36,134 nucleotides of DNA. Origin: SAR86 cluster bacterium (GTDB lineage Bacteria > Pseudomonadota > Gammaproteobacteria > Pseudomonadales > Pseudohongiellaceae). Under the pieces are notes generated by a model. It saw only the letters and a program-made list of their open reading frames with translations, did no database searches and had not been told where the DNA came from. The DNA is taken from NCBI GenBank assembly GCA_002746215.1, contig NVWI01000005.1:125546-161679 (forward strand), written 5' to 3'. A program made the translations under genes and the position numbers. Positions within the stretch are counted from its first letter, which is position 1; every line of letters starts with the position of its first letter. Positions 8,021 to 15,872 of this stretch are shown here, piece by piece.

Positions 8021-8039
8021 GATTATCAACTGCTTTTAC

Positions 8040-9680
8040 TTAAATCATTTTAGTTAATTCAGGTAACTGTCGATTCAGGATCAAGTCATTCTCACTATAA
8101 TCCACCGGGGCATCAATTAAATGCACGCCGCCTTCATCAAGGCAGCTTTGCAACAAGGGCACTAATTCATCGGCACTGCTTAAGCGATGACCCTTAGCAC
8201 CATAGCTCTCAGCATATTTAATGAAATCCGGATTATTAAAATCCAGGCCAAAATCATCAAAATCCATGTTGGCCTGTTTCCATTTAATCATGCCATAAGC
8301 ACTGTCATTAAGAATAAGCACAACCAAATCAAGCTTGAGTCGAAGCGCCGTTTCTATTTCTTGCGAATTCATCATAAAGCCGCCATCACCACAGATAGCC
8401 ACCACTTTTTTCTCAGGGCTAACCATCTTCGCGGCCATCGCTGAAGGCAAGCCCGCCCCCATAGAAGCCAGTGCGTTATCCAGCAATACAGTATTCGGAG
8501 AATTGGCATGATAATTTCGAGCAAACCATATTTTATAGACACCGTTATCCAGGGCAATAATGTCATCTTTGCCCATGACTTTTCGCACATCAGCCACCAA
8601 ACGCTGTGGATAGATGGGAAAGCGTGAGTCATTGATACCTTTATGTTCATGCGCCAGCATGGCATCCCGGACCTTCATGAAATAAGTAAAATCCCAATGT
8701 TTTTGTGGTGACAGCCTTTCATTAAGCTGCCAGATGCTGTGGGCGATATCTCCGATCATTTCAGTCTGCGGAAAATACACAGGGTCAACCTCTGCGGTAT
8801 TAAAATTGACATGGATTACATTAAGACCATTATCGCGCATAAAAAATGGTGGCTTCTCGACGACGTCGTGCCCAACATTAATAATCAAATCAGCTTTCTT
8901 AATCGCCTGATGTAAAAAGTCGCCATCAGAAAGCGCAGCATTGCCAATACACAAAGGGTTACTCTCATCCACCACACCTTTACCCATCTGGGTAGATATA
9001 AAAGGTATCCCCTGCTTCTCGACAAAAAGACGCAACATCGTCGCGGTTAATTTACGATTTGCCGCAGCGCCAATTAACAAAAGCGGACGTTCAGCTTTCT
9101 CTAAACATTCGATGGCCCTGCTAATTGCTTTTTCTTCGACGACTGGGCGTCTTGAGATGCTGGCTTTAAAGGGCAGTTGATTCGATTCTTCAGCCGCGAC
9201 ATCTTCTGGTAATTCCAATAATGCAGCACCGGGACGCTCTTCTTCAGCGCGTCGAAAGGCTTCACGCACTTTAGAAGGAATATTATCCGCCCCCACGATT
9301 TGCCGCGCATATTTTGTAATGGGTCGCATCATATCGACCACATCAATGATCTGAAACTGGCCTTGTTTACTGCGTTTAATGGGTTTCTGTCCCGTAATCA
9401 TCACCATTGGCATAGCCCCCAGCTGAGCATAAGCAGCTGGCGTTACTAAATTGGTAGCACCTGGGCCTAGTGTTGATAAACACACACCAGCCTTACCCGT
9501 TAAGCGCCCATAAGTTGCCGCCATAAATCCCGCAGCCTGCTCATGACGAGTAATGATTAATTTAATCGAGGAATCTTTCAGGGAATTAAGTAAATCCAGG
9601 TTTTCTTCACCAGGGATACCGAAAATATATTCTACGCCTTCGGCTTCCAGGCATTTTACAAACAGATCAGAGGCTTTCAT
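8040..9680 (-). CDS. Acetolactate-synthase-like TPP-dependent enzyme (large subunit type)
   Basis: A thiamine-diphosphate enzyme of 546 residues, the length of acetolactate synthase large subunits and of catabolic AlsS. The catalytic Glu lies in TRHEQAAGFMA (E47). LSTLGPGATN (68-77) and GQFQIIDVVDM (107-117) are typical of AHAS/AlsS. The TPP-magnesium motif GDGGFMMN starts at 431 with NDSAYGMI at 458-465. AHAS and AlsS make acetolactate from two pyruvates. No regulatory small subunit or alpha-acetolactate decarboxylase gene is adjacent, so it is not clearly biosynthetic, and the ALDH partner suggests a catabolic role. Related decarboxylases such as sulfoacetaldehyde acetyltransferase remain possible. 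A good promoter lies at 9729-9757. Confidence 0.88.
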   Translation of the reverse strand: MKASDLFVKCLEAEGVEYIFGIPGEENLDLLNSLKDSSIKLIITRHEQAAGFMAATYGRLTGKAGVCLSTLGPGATNLVTPAAYAQLGAMPMVMITGQKPIKRSKQGQFQIIDVVDMMRPITKYARQIVGADNIPSKVREAFRRAEEERPGAALLELPEDVAAEESNQLPFKASISRRPVVEEKAISRAIECLEKAERPLLLIGAAANRKLTATMLRLFVEKQGIPFISTQMGKGVVDESNPLCIGNAALSDGDFLHQAIKKADLIINVGHDVVEKPPFFMRDNGLNVIHVNFNTAEVDPVYFPQTEMIGDIAHSIWQLNERLSPQKHWDFTYFMKVRDAMLAHEHKGINDSRFPIYPQRLVADVRKVMGKDDIIALDNGVYKIWFARNYHANSPNTVLLDNALASMGAGLPSAMAAKMVSPEKKVVAICGDGGFMMNSQEIETALRLKLDLVVLILNDSAYGMIKWKQANMDFDDFGLDFNNPDFIKYAESYGAKGHRLSSADELVPLLQSCLDEGGVHLIDAPVDYSENDLILNRQLPELTKMI

Positions 9681-9728
9681 AAACTTACTACTCAGCTAGT
9701 TAGGGGTTACGCGTATTAAGAGGCTAGC

Positions 9729-9757
9729 ATTATATGAATGTTACTGGCTAATCTGAA
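9729..9757 (-). promoter_or_regulatory. Sigma-70 promoter of the TPP-enzyme/ALDH unit
   Basis: On the minus strand TTCAGA (9757-9752) is followed by a 17-base spacer and a perfect TATAAT (9734-9729). Transcription from about 9722 would leave a leader of roughly 42 bases before the ATG at 9680. Confidence 0.6.
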
Positions 9758-9918
9758 ATTATATTTATCTGTAAAGTGCGTTCTTCGTAATCAGCTAAAA
9801 TAAATGTCTTTGATACATTACAAGCTCTACATTAAGTATGACTGTTAAACCATATTATTTTACCCCATCCTGATTAGTAGATTTACGCCACAGTATTGAC
9901 CTCTATTGCGCTAAATCA

Positions 9919-9947
9919 TTGTCCCTTTAGCAAAAGAAACCTACACT
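9919..9947 (+). promoter_or_regulatory. Candidate sigma-70 promoter of the antiporter gene
   Basis: TTGTCC (9919-9924), a 17-base spacer, then TACACT (9942-9947). The ATG at 9990 and its AAGGTGAT Shine-Dalgarno (9974-9981) lie just downstream. Confidence 0.5.
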
Positions 9948-9989
9948 AGATCACAGTTTAAACTGTTCAATGTAAAAGGTGATATCTCG

Positions 9990-11309
9990 ATGGATGACAT
10001 GCTATACCTAGTGATTATGTGGGCAGGCGTACTGGTTTCATATAATCTGGCCAATCGCACCAAATTAACCCCTGTTTTATTTTTTCTGGCCTTTGGCTCT
10101 TTAATGGTCAACACAGGTATTCTGCCGCATGATAGCTCTGAATTTATTCGGGGCTTTGCCGAAATTGGCATTATTCTGATTATGTTCGCGCTGGGCTTTG
10201 AAGAAGATTCCAATCACTTCGTTAAAGGCATAAAACGCAGTTGGGGCATAGCCTTATTTGGTGCACTTGCACCTTTTGCCTTGGCCTATAGTGTCATCAT
10301 GATTTTTTGGGGTGATCAACGCATTGCCCTGATCTGTGCGATGGCCATGACGGCGACGGCTGTTTCTCTGACCATGGTGTCACTCAAGAGTGAAAATTTA
10401 CAACGTACAGGCGCTGCTACCGGCATTATGACCTCGGCTATTCTGGATGATGTGGCGGCTTTAGCCGCAGTCGCTATCCTTATTCCGATTATAACCGGTG
10501 AAGCTGAAGTCAGTGTCACTGGCATTGCATTTATTCTGTCCAAGGCCTTTCTGTTTTTCTTTATTATCACCATCTTTGAATTATTTTTATTTCCGCATAA
10601 AAGCAACCTGCCGCTTTTCAACAAACTGCCTTTTTTACGTAGCTTTGGCATAAGAAATTTTTTGCGGATGAGCGGCGGACAACATGCCACCTTAGCCTTG
10701 CTATTGATTGCCCTGCTAATTGGGCTGCTTTCTTATTCTCTGGGTTTCCACCCCGCTGTAGGCGCTTATATGGCCGGATTGATTATGAAAGAAGAGTATT
10801 TTCATTTTCATGATGAAGCTGGTGATACCTATAAGGAATCTAAAAAGATCATTGATAACGTGGCTTTCTCCTGGATTGGGCCTGTATTTTTTGTACAGCT
10901 AGGTACTCAAATTGCTTTTGAAAAAAGCATTTTGGTGAGTGTTATCCCACAAATTATTGTATTAGCTTTCGGTTTGTTGATCGTGCAAATACTTTCTGCC
11001 GGATTGGCCGCAAAATATACCGGTAATTTTGCCTGGCATGAAAGCATCATGATTGGCTTTGGTATGTTGGGGCGGGCTGAGTTGGCATTTGTAGTGATGG
11101 ACATTGGTTACGTGCAGACTCAAATTATCACAACCGATGTTTTTTACACCTTAATGGCAACAACTTTTTTTCTTAATATTGCTGTGCCTGTGCTTATTGC
11201 CTGGTGGAAGCCCTATTTTGTTGGTGAGAAAATGATGCGCCTTGGCCGCGGAGAAAATGCTATTTATTTATCCAAACCGCCTTCCAAGGCTCTTTCCAAT
11301 TCTCCATAA
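9990..11309 (+). CDS. Cation/proton antiporter (CPA2/Kef-like membrane domain)
   Basis: An integral membrane protein of 439 residues with about 12 hydrophobic segments, matching the Na+/K+-H+ exchanger domain without the C-terminal RCK/TrkA-N regulatory part of KefB/KefC. Features include FAEIGIILIMFALGFEED (56-73), TATAVSLTMV (121-130), the ion-site-like pair D153-D154 in TSAILDDVAAL, and LGFHPAVGAYMAGLIMKEE. It would exchange monovalent cations for protons across the inner membrane. The start has AAGGTGAT 8 bases upstream. The last 46 bases overlap, antiparallel, the 3' end of the sensor gene at 11264. Confidence 0.9.
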   Translation: MDDMLYLVIMWAGVLVSYNLANRTKLTPVLFFLAFGSLMVNTGILPHDSSEFIRGFAEIGIILIMFALGFEEDSNHFVKGIKRSWGIALFGALAPFALAYSVIMIFWGDQRIALICAMAMTATAVSLTMVSLKSENLQRTGAATGIMTSAILDDVAALAAVAILIPIITGEAEVSVTGIAFILSKAFLFFFIITIFELFLFPHKSNLPLFNKLPFLRSFGIRNFLRMSGGQHATLALLLIALLIGLLSYSLGFHPAVGAYMAGLIMKEEYFHFHDEAGDTYKESKKIIDNVAFSWIGPVFFVQLGTQIAFEKSILVSVIPQIIVLAFGLLIVQILSAGLAAKYTGNFAWHESIMIGFGMLGRAELAFVVMDIGYVQTQIITTDVFYTLMATTFFLNIAVPVLIAWWKPYFVGEKMMRLGRGENAIYLSKPPSKALSNSP

Positions 11310-12409
11310 GAAAAATTTGACAGGATTCTTTCTATGGTCTGGAACAAAGGATTTAGAAAAACTATTCTTTCTTCTAAATTTGTATCGTAAAGATCGACAA
11401 AGCCAATTACCGCGATGACTTTACCGTTAGCAAGCAGCGGTATGCCAAACAAATTGCCTATCACCATGGTTCTTGGTTCACCTTCAAACACTTCGATATG
11501 GTCTACTTCTATGTTTTTTCTGCTGATAATAACCTGGCTAATATAGGCCTCAAGGCTTAAAGGCCGTAAGTTTAATTCATCAACTTTTAGTGCATCACCA
11601 TTTAACTGAGTTAAGTTCAGCCCTCCCAAATTAACCAGCACTTTGCTTGACAATTCATAAGCTGAGCGTTGTTCTACCTGGCAAATAAACCCATATTGCA
11701 CGCCACTTAAATTTATAATTTCTTCTAATACATTATCAAACAATTTAAGAGTTAATTGCTTATCCAGATACGCCGTTTGAATTTCAACTATTAATTCAGA
11801 AATAAGTTGACGATTTAATAAGGCTTTTTTTCCTTGCAAAGCTTCACTAGTTAACTCCACATTCGCAACAATTTGTTTACGAAAACGATTACCATTTACG
11901 ATCAGGTAAATCATAAATAAAAATATCATGCTTGCCATGATATTTGGCATGTAGCCACCAATCGAAAAAAAACAAAACAGTAAAGGCAGCAGACTTGTTG
12001 CTAAAAATAAAGTTAATGACAGCCTGTCTACACCTAAACTGGTAATAGAAGCTGCGGTTATACCGGCGAAAACAAAAGCAATAAACACCATGTCGGTGAT
12101 CGTGACAGTATCTATAACCAGCACGGGGAAAGCGCCAAGAAAAACTCCCGTGAAAATTGCTCCTAGTCTAAAATTTCTAAACATTTCATAAATGGAATAA
12201 ATTTCACTCTGATACCGCCACCTATAATTATAATAATCTAAAAATCTTAGGCCCTGCAGAATAAACAGCCCGAAAAACCAGTAAAATATTTTTCCCACAT
12301 TTTCATCATTCAAGACAACACTAGACTGCATTGCACTGAGCAGTAGTATCATAAAAATAGCAAGCGGGTAGTTACTGTAAAGATATTTTAATATTTGCCT
12401 TTCCAGCAT
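11264..12409 (-). CDS. Membrane protein with N-terminal multi-helix sensor region and GAF-like domain
   Basis: Residues 1 to about 185 contain six or seven hydrophobic helices (for example LAIFMILLLSAM, IFYWFFGLFILQG, MVFIAFVFAGITAA, IMASMIFLFMIYLI), like MASE-type sensory modules. A linker helix (about 190-235) leads into a GAF-like domain (about 215-370) with LFDNVLEEIINLSGVQYGFI, GNLFGIPLLANGKVIAVIGF and ERIVFLNPLFQTIERIL. The protein ends straight after the GAF helix. I see no GGDEF, EAL, histidine kinase or other output domain. The start is backed by AAGGGAGAA 8 bases upstream. It may signal through a partner or be a shortened cyclase-type sensor. Domain identities come from pattern reading only. 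Confidence 0.75.
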   Translation of the reverse strand: MLERQILKYLYSNYPLAIFMILLLSAMQSSVVLNDENVGKIFYWFFGLFILQGLRFLDYYNYRWRYQSEIYSIYEMFRNFRLGAIFTGVFLGAFPVLVIDTVTITDMVFIAFVFAGITAASITSLGVDRLSLTLFLATSLLPLLFCFFSIGGYMPNIMASMIFLFMIYLIVNGNRFRKQIVANVELTSEALQGKKALLNRQLISELIVEIQTAYLDKQLTLKLFDNVLEEIINLSGVQYGFICQVEQRSAYELSSKVLVNLGGLNLTQLNGDALKVDELNLRPLSLEAYISQVIISRKNIEVDHIEVFEGEPRTMVIGNLFGIPLLANGKVIAVIGFVDLYDTNLEERIVFLNPLFQTIERILSNFSYGELERALEGGLDK

Positions 12410-12611
12410 AGCGCCAGTTCTCCCTTAATCCAGAAGCAAAGATACTAGCATTTATTTTTGTAAAACAAGAAAGTTTATTCAGTCAAAAATATAATTATTT
12501 TATCTTTAATATCAATACGATAGCATTTTAACATATCAGATGAGGTCATCTAATTTCAGTAATATTATTAAAAAACCTGTTTCTAAAAATTATTTTTATT
12601 TTTTTCTGGAC

Positions 12612-12641
12612 AAAAAAACCACCTTGAAGGGTGGTTTTTTT
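12612..12641. terminator. Bidirectional terminator after tpx
   Basis: A 12-base perfect stem, seven A then CCACC (12612-12623) and GGTGG then seven T (12630-12641), with a 6-base loop. It works in either direction and lies 24 bases past the tpx stop, so it most likely ends tpx transcription on the minus strand. The rest of 12410-12664 is AT-rich with no visible gene. Confidence 0.9.
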
Positions 12642-12664
12642 AACTTAACTTATTTAGTTATTGC

Positions 12665-13162
12665 TTAGGATAAACTGGCAATCGCTGCATCATAATCGGG
12701 TTCATCAGCAATTTCGCCAACCAGTTGTGAATATTTCACTGTGCCCTCTTCATCTATCACCACAACCGCACGCGCAGTCAAACCTTGCAAGGGCCCATCC
12801 GTTTGTTTAACACCGTAATCGGCGGCAAAGTCTGAACGAAAAGCAGATCCCGGAACAACATCTTCTAAACCTTCAGCACCACAAAATCTACCCATAGCAA
12901 ATGGCAAATCCATTGAAGTGCATATCACGGTGGTATTATTCAGCGCGCTGGCTTTAGCATTAAATTCACGTGTTGAAGTTTGGCATACAGGCGTATCTAT
13001 GCTCGGAAAAATATTCAGTATTACGCGCTGACCTCTTAAATCGCTGCTACTCAATTCTGATAAATCAGTTTTTAATAGTGTGAACTCTGGTGCTTTGGAA
13101 CCCGCTTGAGGTAAGTCACCATTCGTTTGAATAGGCTTACCTCTTAATGTGATTTCAGCCAT
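12665..13162 (-). CDS. tpx: Thiol peroxidase (atypical 2-Cys peroxiredoxin)
   Basis: This enzyme reduces hydrogen and organic peroxides using thioredoxin. The 165-residue length is right for the family. The peroxidatic cysteine is C60 in SIDTPVCQTSTREFN and the resolving cysteine is C94 in GRFCGAEGLE, as in other Tpx proteins. The opening ITLRGKPI and the closing part VVVIDEEGTVKYSQLV are also characteristic. AAGGTAA precedes the ATG. It is a single-gene unit with its own terminator. I see no clear OxyR site upstream. Confidence 0.97.
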   Translation of the reverse strand: MAEITLRGKPIQTNGDLPQAGSKAPEFTLLKTDLSELSSSDLRGQRVILNIFPSIDTPVCQTSTREFNAKASALNNTTVICTSMDLPFAMGRFCGAEGLEDVVPGSAFRSDFAADYGVKQTDGPLQGLTARAVVVIDEEGTVKYSQLVGEIADEPDYDAAIASLS

Positions 13163-13276
13163 GCTTTTACCTTTTTTTAAAAATTTAACATTCGTCTTTA
13201 GTGTTACTTTGATTCACCTTTGCAGACATAATTAATTAAGGAAGGAATTCGCCTCCAAATTAATAGCCCACTTGTT

Positions 13277-14368
13277 TTAATCCATTCTGTTGAGCAATTG
13301 ATAAGCAATGCGCGAAGCCCTGAAAGAACCCACCCATACTTCTTTCCCACCGGGCAAAATCGCCATAGTGGCACCAGAAAATCCAGGTGTCGCTACCGTA
13401 TCCATAATGACTCTATCTTGCATAGTCTCAGGATGTATAGTTACTGCAATCGTTCCACGTGGGCAATTACTTACGGGAGGAAGCCCGGTACCAACACAAG
13501 TCGGCTCATCATTACGCATACCTGCCGTCAATAAATAACCATTACTGTCATAGACAACATTATCCGGCGCAAAACCCATGGTTCTGGTACGTCTTAACAC
13601 TCTGGTTGGATTGCTGTTTGCTAGCGTAATAATGGCACCGAGTCCCGATGCGGCAACAAATATTTCAGTTTCATCCTCAGACACCTGAATGCCATTGTTG
13701 CCTGGTAATTCAGACCCTTCCAACTTAACAAAGCCATTTGAACCTGGCACCCATTTATAAACAGCTCCAGTAGGAACGCCTGATAATAGTTCAGTAAAAC
13801 TAAAACCTGGATGCATAAGTACGGTCGCTAAAATTGTGCCATCTCGCATTGCGCTCACATCATTAGCATCCAATCCATCTGGCATGAGTACACAGCCAAC
13901 CCAGGTAATTTCCGGCATAGCCGAGTTAACATCAAGCTCAAAAACTTCTATTGCTTCACGTCCACCATGACTAACGGCATACAAAGTGTATATTCCATCA
14001 CTATTAACGTGTGTTTGAATTCCCAGTCCATGGCTTTGGAAATTGTTTAGATCCGGCTCACCAGGGCAAGCAGCATAAAGATTTCGGTTTAAGCGGTTTC
14101 TGCCGGCCTGAGGAGAGTAAAGCGAGGTAGTATTTTTGCTTATAGCATCAATAAGGTAGAGACCTGTTGTACCCTCTTCTGAAGTGCTTGAAACAACCCA
14201 GTCGGTTCCTGGAATGATGACCAAATCCTCTGGAGCAGCAATATCACATATGAAATTTAACCCCCCTGAGCTACTGCAATCGTCCATCGAGTTTTCATCA
14301 GCAGCATGAACATTAACTGAGCAAAACAGCAGAAAAAAAATCAGGGTATGTCTATAGATATTTAGCAT
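13277..14368 (-). CDS. Exported arylesterase/SMP-30-like beta-propeller protein
   Basis: A secreted or periplasmic protein of 363 residues with a Sec signal peptide (YRHTLIFFLLFCSVNVHAA, cleavage after VHA). The mature part has repeated strand-turn units such as PEDLVIIPGTDWVVSS, GLYLIDAI, SHGGREAIEVFELDV, LMPDGLDANDVSAMRDGT, GNNGIQVSEDETEIFVAAS and GFAPDNVVYDSNGYLLTAGM. These match six-bladed propellers of the paraoxonase/arylesterase and SMP-30 group, which hydrolyse lactones or esters and bind calcium. The ATG at 14368 is preferred to an upstream GTG at 14377 because GGAG sits 8 bases before the ATG and overlaps the GTG. Substrate unknown. Confidence 0.82.
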   Translation of the reverse strand: MLNIYRHTLIFFLLFCSVNVHAADENSMDDCSSSGGLNFICDIAAPEDLVIIPGTDWVVSSTSEEGTTGLYLIDAISKNTTSLYSPQAGRNRLNRNLYAACPGEPDLNNFQSHGLGIQTHVNSDGIYTLYAVSHGGREAIEVFELDVNSAMPEITWVGCVLMPDGLDANDVSAMRDGTILATVLMHPGFSFTELLSGVPTGAVYKWVPGSNGFVKLEGSELPGNNGIQVSEDETEIFVAASGLGAIITLANSNPTRVLRRTRTMGFAPDNVVYDSNGYLLTAGMRNDEPTCVGTGLPPVSNCPRGTIAVTIHPETMQDRVIMDTVATPGFSGATMAILPGGKEVWVGSFRASRIAYQLLNRMD

Positions 14369-14537
14369 TGCGAGCACTCCAGTTATAACGCGTAAGAGGA
14401 GGCAAATATTATCACAGGCAGGAAGGTTTAATTTGGCTATTTCCCAGCCGCCATATTTGCCATTTTAAGAACTTCAACATCATGCTAGGATCACGCAGTT
14501 ATAGTAAACTTTCAGATAAAAAACTCGGAGAAGAATA

Positions 14538-15215
14538 GTGAATAAACCCAAAATTATGCTAGCTGTACTCACTTGCATGCTGGCATCAACAGTCAGCTTT
14601 GCCCAAAATGATGAACAACCAGAAATGTCCTTTTTTATTACCAGTGTTGGCGGCGGTGATGGCGGCAACCTTGGCGGCTTAGTCGGCGCTGATACTCATT
14701 GCCAGGCCTTAGCCAGCGCCGTTGATCGTGGTGATTCCACCTGGCGAGCTTATTTGAGTACACAGGGAATAAATGCCGTAGATGCCCGAGATCGAATTGG
14801 CACTGGCCCCTGGTATGGTGCTGTGGGCAATTTGATCGCGCGTGATCAAGATCACCTGCATGGGGATACACTAGAGCAAGCAAGACTTGGCAATGGCCTG
14901 CATCCTTTTCATGCCCGTACAGAAAGCGGCGAAATAGTACCTGGCATCCTAACCAGGGAGTATGGCCTTGATGTAAGCAAGCATGACATCTTGACTGGTT
15001 CAACACCCGAAGGCCGTGCCTACCCCACAGGGGATGATCAAACCTGTTCAAACTGGAGTAATAATAGTGGCGGCAGCGCTCGGGTTGGCCATCATGACCG
15101 TCATGGTTTTATGGATAATTCCTGGAATTCCACTCATAACACGCGTGGCTGTAGCCAGGAAGAACTTATCCCAAGTGGTGGTGCCGGATTATTCTATTGC
15201 TTTGCAATAGAATAA
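14538..15215 (+). CDS. Exported lectin-fold-like protein of unknown function
   Basis: A 225-residue secreted protein starting with GTG, supported by CGGAG at 14526-14530. A signal peptide (IMLAVLTCMLASTVSFAQ) precedes one domain. The domain opens with FFITSVGGGDGGNLGGLVGAD and THCQALA and continues WRAYLST, ARDRIGTGPWY and AVGNLIARDQDHLHGD. It closes with a Cys-containing stretch (DDQTCSNWSNN, GCSQEELIPSGGAGLFYCFA). The pattern of a GAD-xxCQ helix, WRAYLS, RIGxGPW and a final Cys-rich GLFYCF resembles collagenase-like/endostatin or C-type-lectin-fold domains found in environmental proteobacteria. Function not known. The last codons lie in a perfect hairpin (15189-15215). Confidence 0.75.
   Translation: MNKPKIMLAVLTCMLASTVSFAQNDEQPEMSFFITSVGGGDGGNLGGLVGADTHCQALASAVDRGDSTWRAYLSTQGINAVDARDRIGTGPWYGAVGNLIARDQDHLHGDTLEQARLGNGLHPFHARTESGEIVPGILTREYGLDVSKHDILTGSTPEGRAYPTGDDQTCSNWSNNSGGSARVGHHDRHGFMDNSWNSTHNTRGCSQEELIPSGGAGLFYCFAIE
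15189..15215. repeat. Perfect hairpin spanning the stop codon
   Basis: TTATTCTATTGC (15189-15200) and GCAATAGAATAA (15204-15215) form a perfect 12-base stem with a TTT loop; the last three bases are the stop codon of the preceding gene. No T tract follows, so it is not a standard terminator. It might stall exonucleases or ribosomes. Confidence 0.6.
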
Positions 15216-15304
15216 CTCTTAAATTTAATTCGCTGAGTTGGCTGGTTCTAACTACTGCTCCAGTTAATAAAGCTCAGCGTTTAAAGCAAACCTCTTAAAA
15301 CTAA

Positions 15305-15350
15305 AAATGGTGAGCAGATTATATTCTGTCCGCCGTTTTTTTTGTTCTTC
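15305..15350 (+). terminator. Weak candidate terminator
   Basis: An imperfect GC-containing hairpin (GGTGAGCAGA ... TCTGTCCGCC) is followed by a run of eight T. It lies about 90 bases after the lectin-like gene and before the zinc ribbon gene. Pairing is poor. Confidence 0.35.
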
Positions 15351-15443
15351 AAATAAAAAACACCAGCAGGCCAGTTAATTTTTCTTTTATTAAGTTCTAT
15401 GGAATACTAACCCCAATTTAATTTCTTGTAGTATTATTCAGAT

Positions 15444-15698
15444 ATGCCAATTTACGAATATAAATGCCGCAGCTGTGGCCACCAGTTTGAAAAAATCGTC
15501 AAAATAAGCGAGACACCTGATTGTGAATCCTGTCAGGGTTCTGATTTGGAAAAGTTGTTTAATGCGCCGGGTATACGCACGAGCAAAAGCCAGCGCCGTT
15601 CATCAGGCCAGGAGCGAGCCGACAGAAGCAAAGTTCATAAGGAGCAGAAGGTTGCTGAAAGTGACTTCCTCAAAAAAGAACTCAGCCACGACCATTAA
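15444..15698 (+). CDS. FmdB-family small zinc ribbon protein
   Basis: An 84-residue protein opening MPIYEYKCRSCGHQFE with a second pair in PDCESCQGSDLEKLF, giving the CxxC-xn-CxxC zinc ribbon of the FmdB/YfgI putative regulatory family. The tail after residue 50 is basic and polar (KSQRRSSGQERADRSK) and probably disordered. The FmdB name comes from a putative formamidase regulator; the biological role of most members is unknown. It stands alone, 174 bases before the polyphosphate enzyme gene. Confidence 0.88.
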   Translation: MPIYEYKCRSCGHQFEKIVKISETPDCESCQGSDLEKLFNAPGIRTSKSQRRSSGQERADRSKVHKEQKVAESDFLKKELSHDH

Positions 15699-15872
15699 AA
15701 TAATAAAAAGTTCTTGATTTGAATGAGAGCGTTTTTATTTCTATTTTTTTCTAGCGGTTTTTTTCCTAACCCTGTTTTTCTAGCACGGTCATTTGACCCG
15801 TATCAAGTTACCCTCTGTCAATATTAAAGACTTTTGATCAGAATACTCTTAAAAAAACCAGAGAGTACAGAC

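Larger units (their letters stand above)
9681..9989. other. Divergent promoter region
   Basis: This 309-base space separates the TPP-enzyme gene (minus) from the antiporter gene (plus). It contains one candidate promoter in each direction, listed separately, and no plausible small gene. Confidence 0.7.

Noticed and set aside
13308-13538. Open frames on the strand opposite several genes, such as inside the propeller gene at 13277.
   Set aside because: They lie wholly within genes with clear homology and have no ribosome site, family match or separate context; they are shadows.
14378-14537. Promoter-like TTGCCA upstream of the lectin-like gene.
   Set aside because: No -10 box at a proper spacing could be found.
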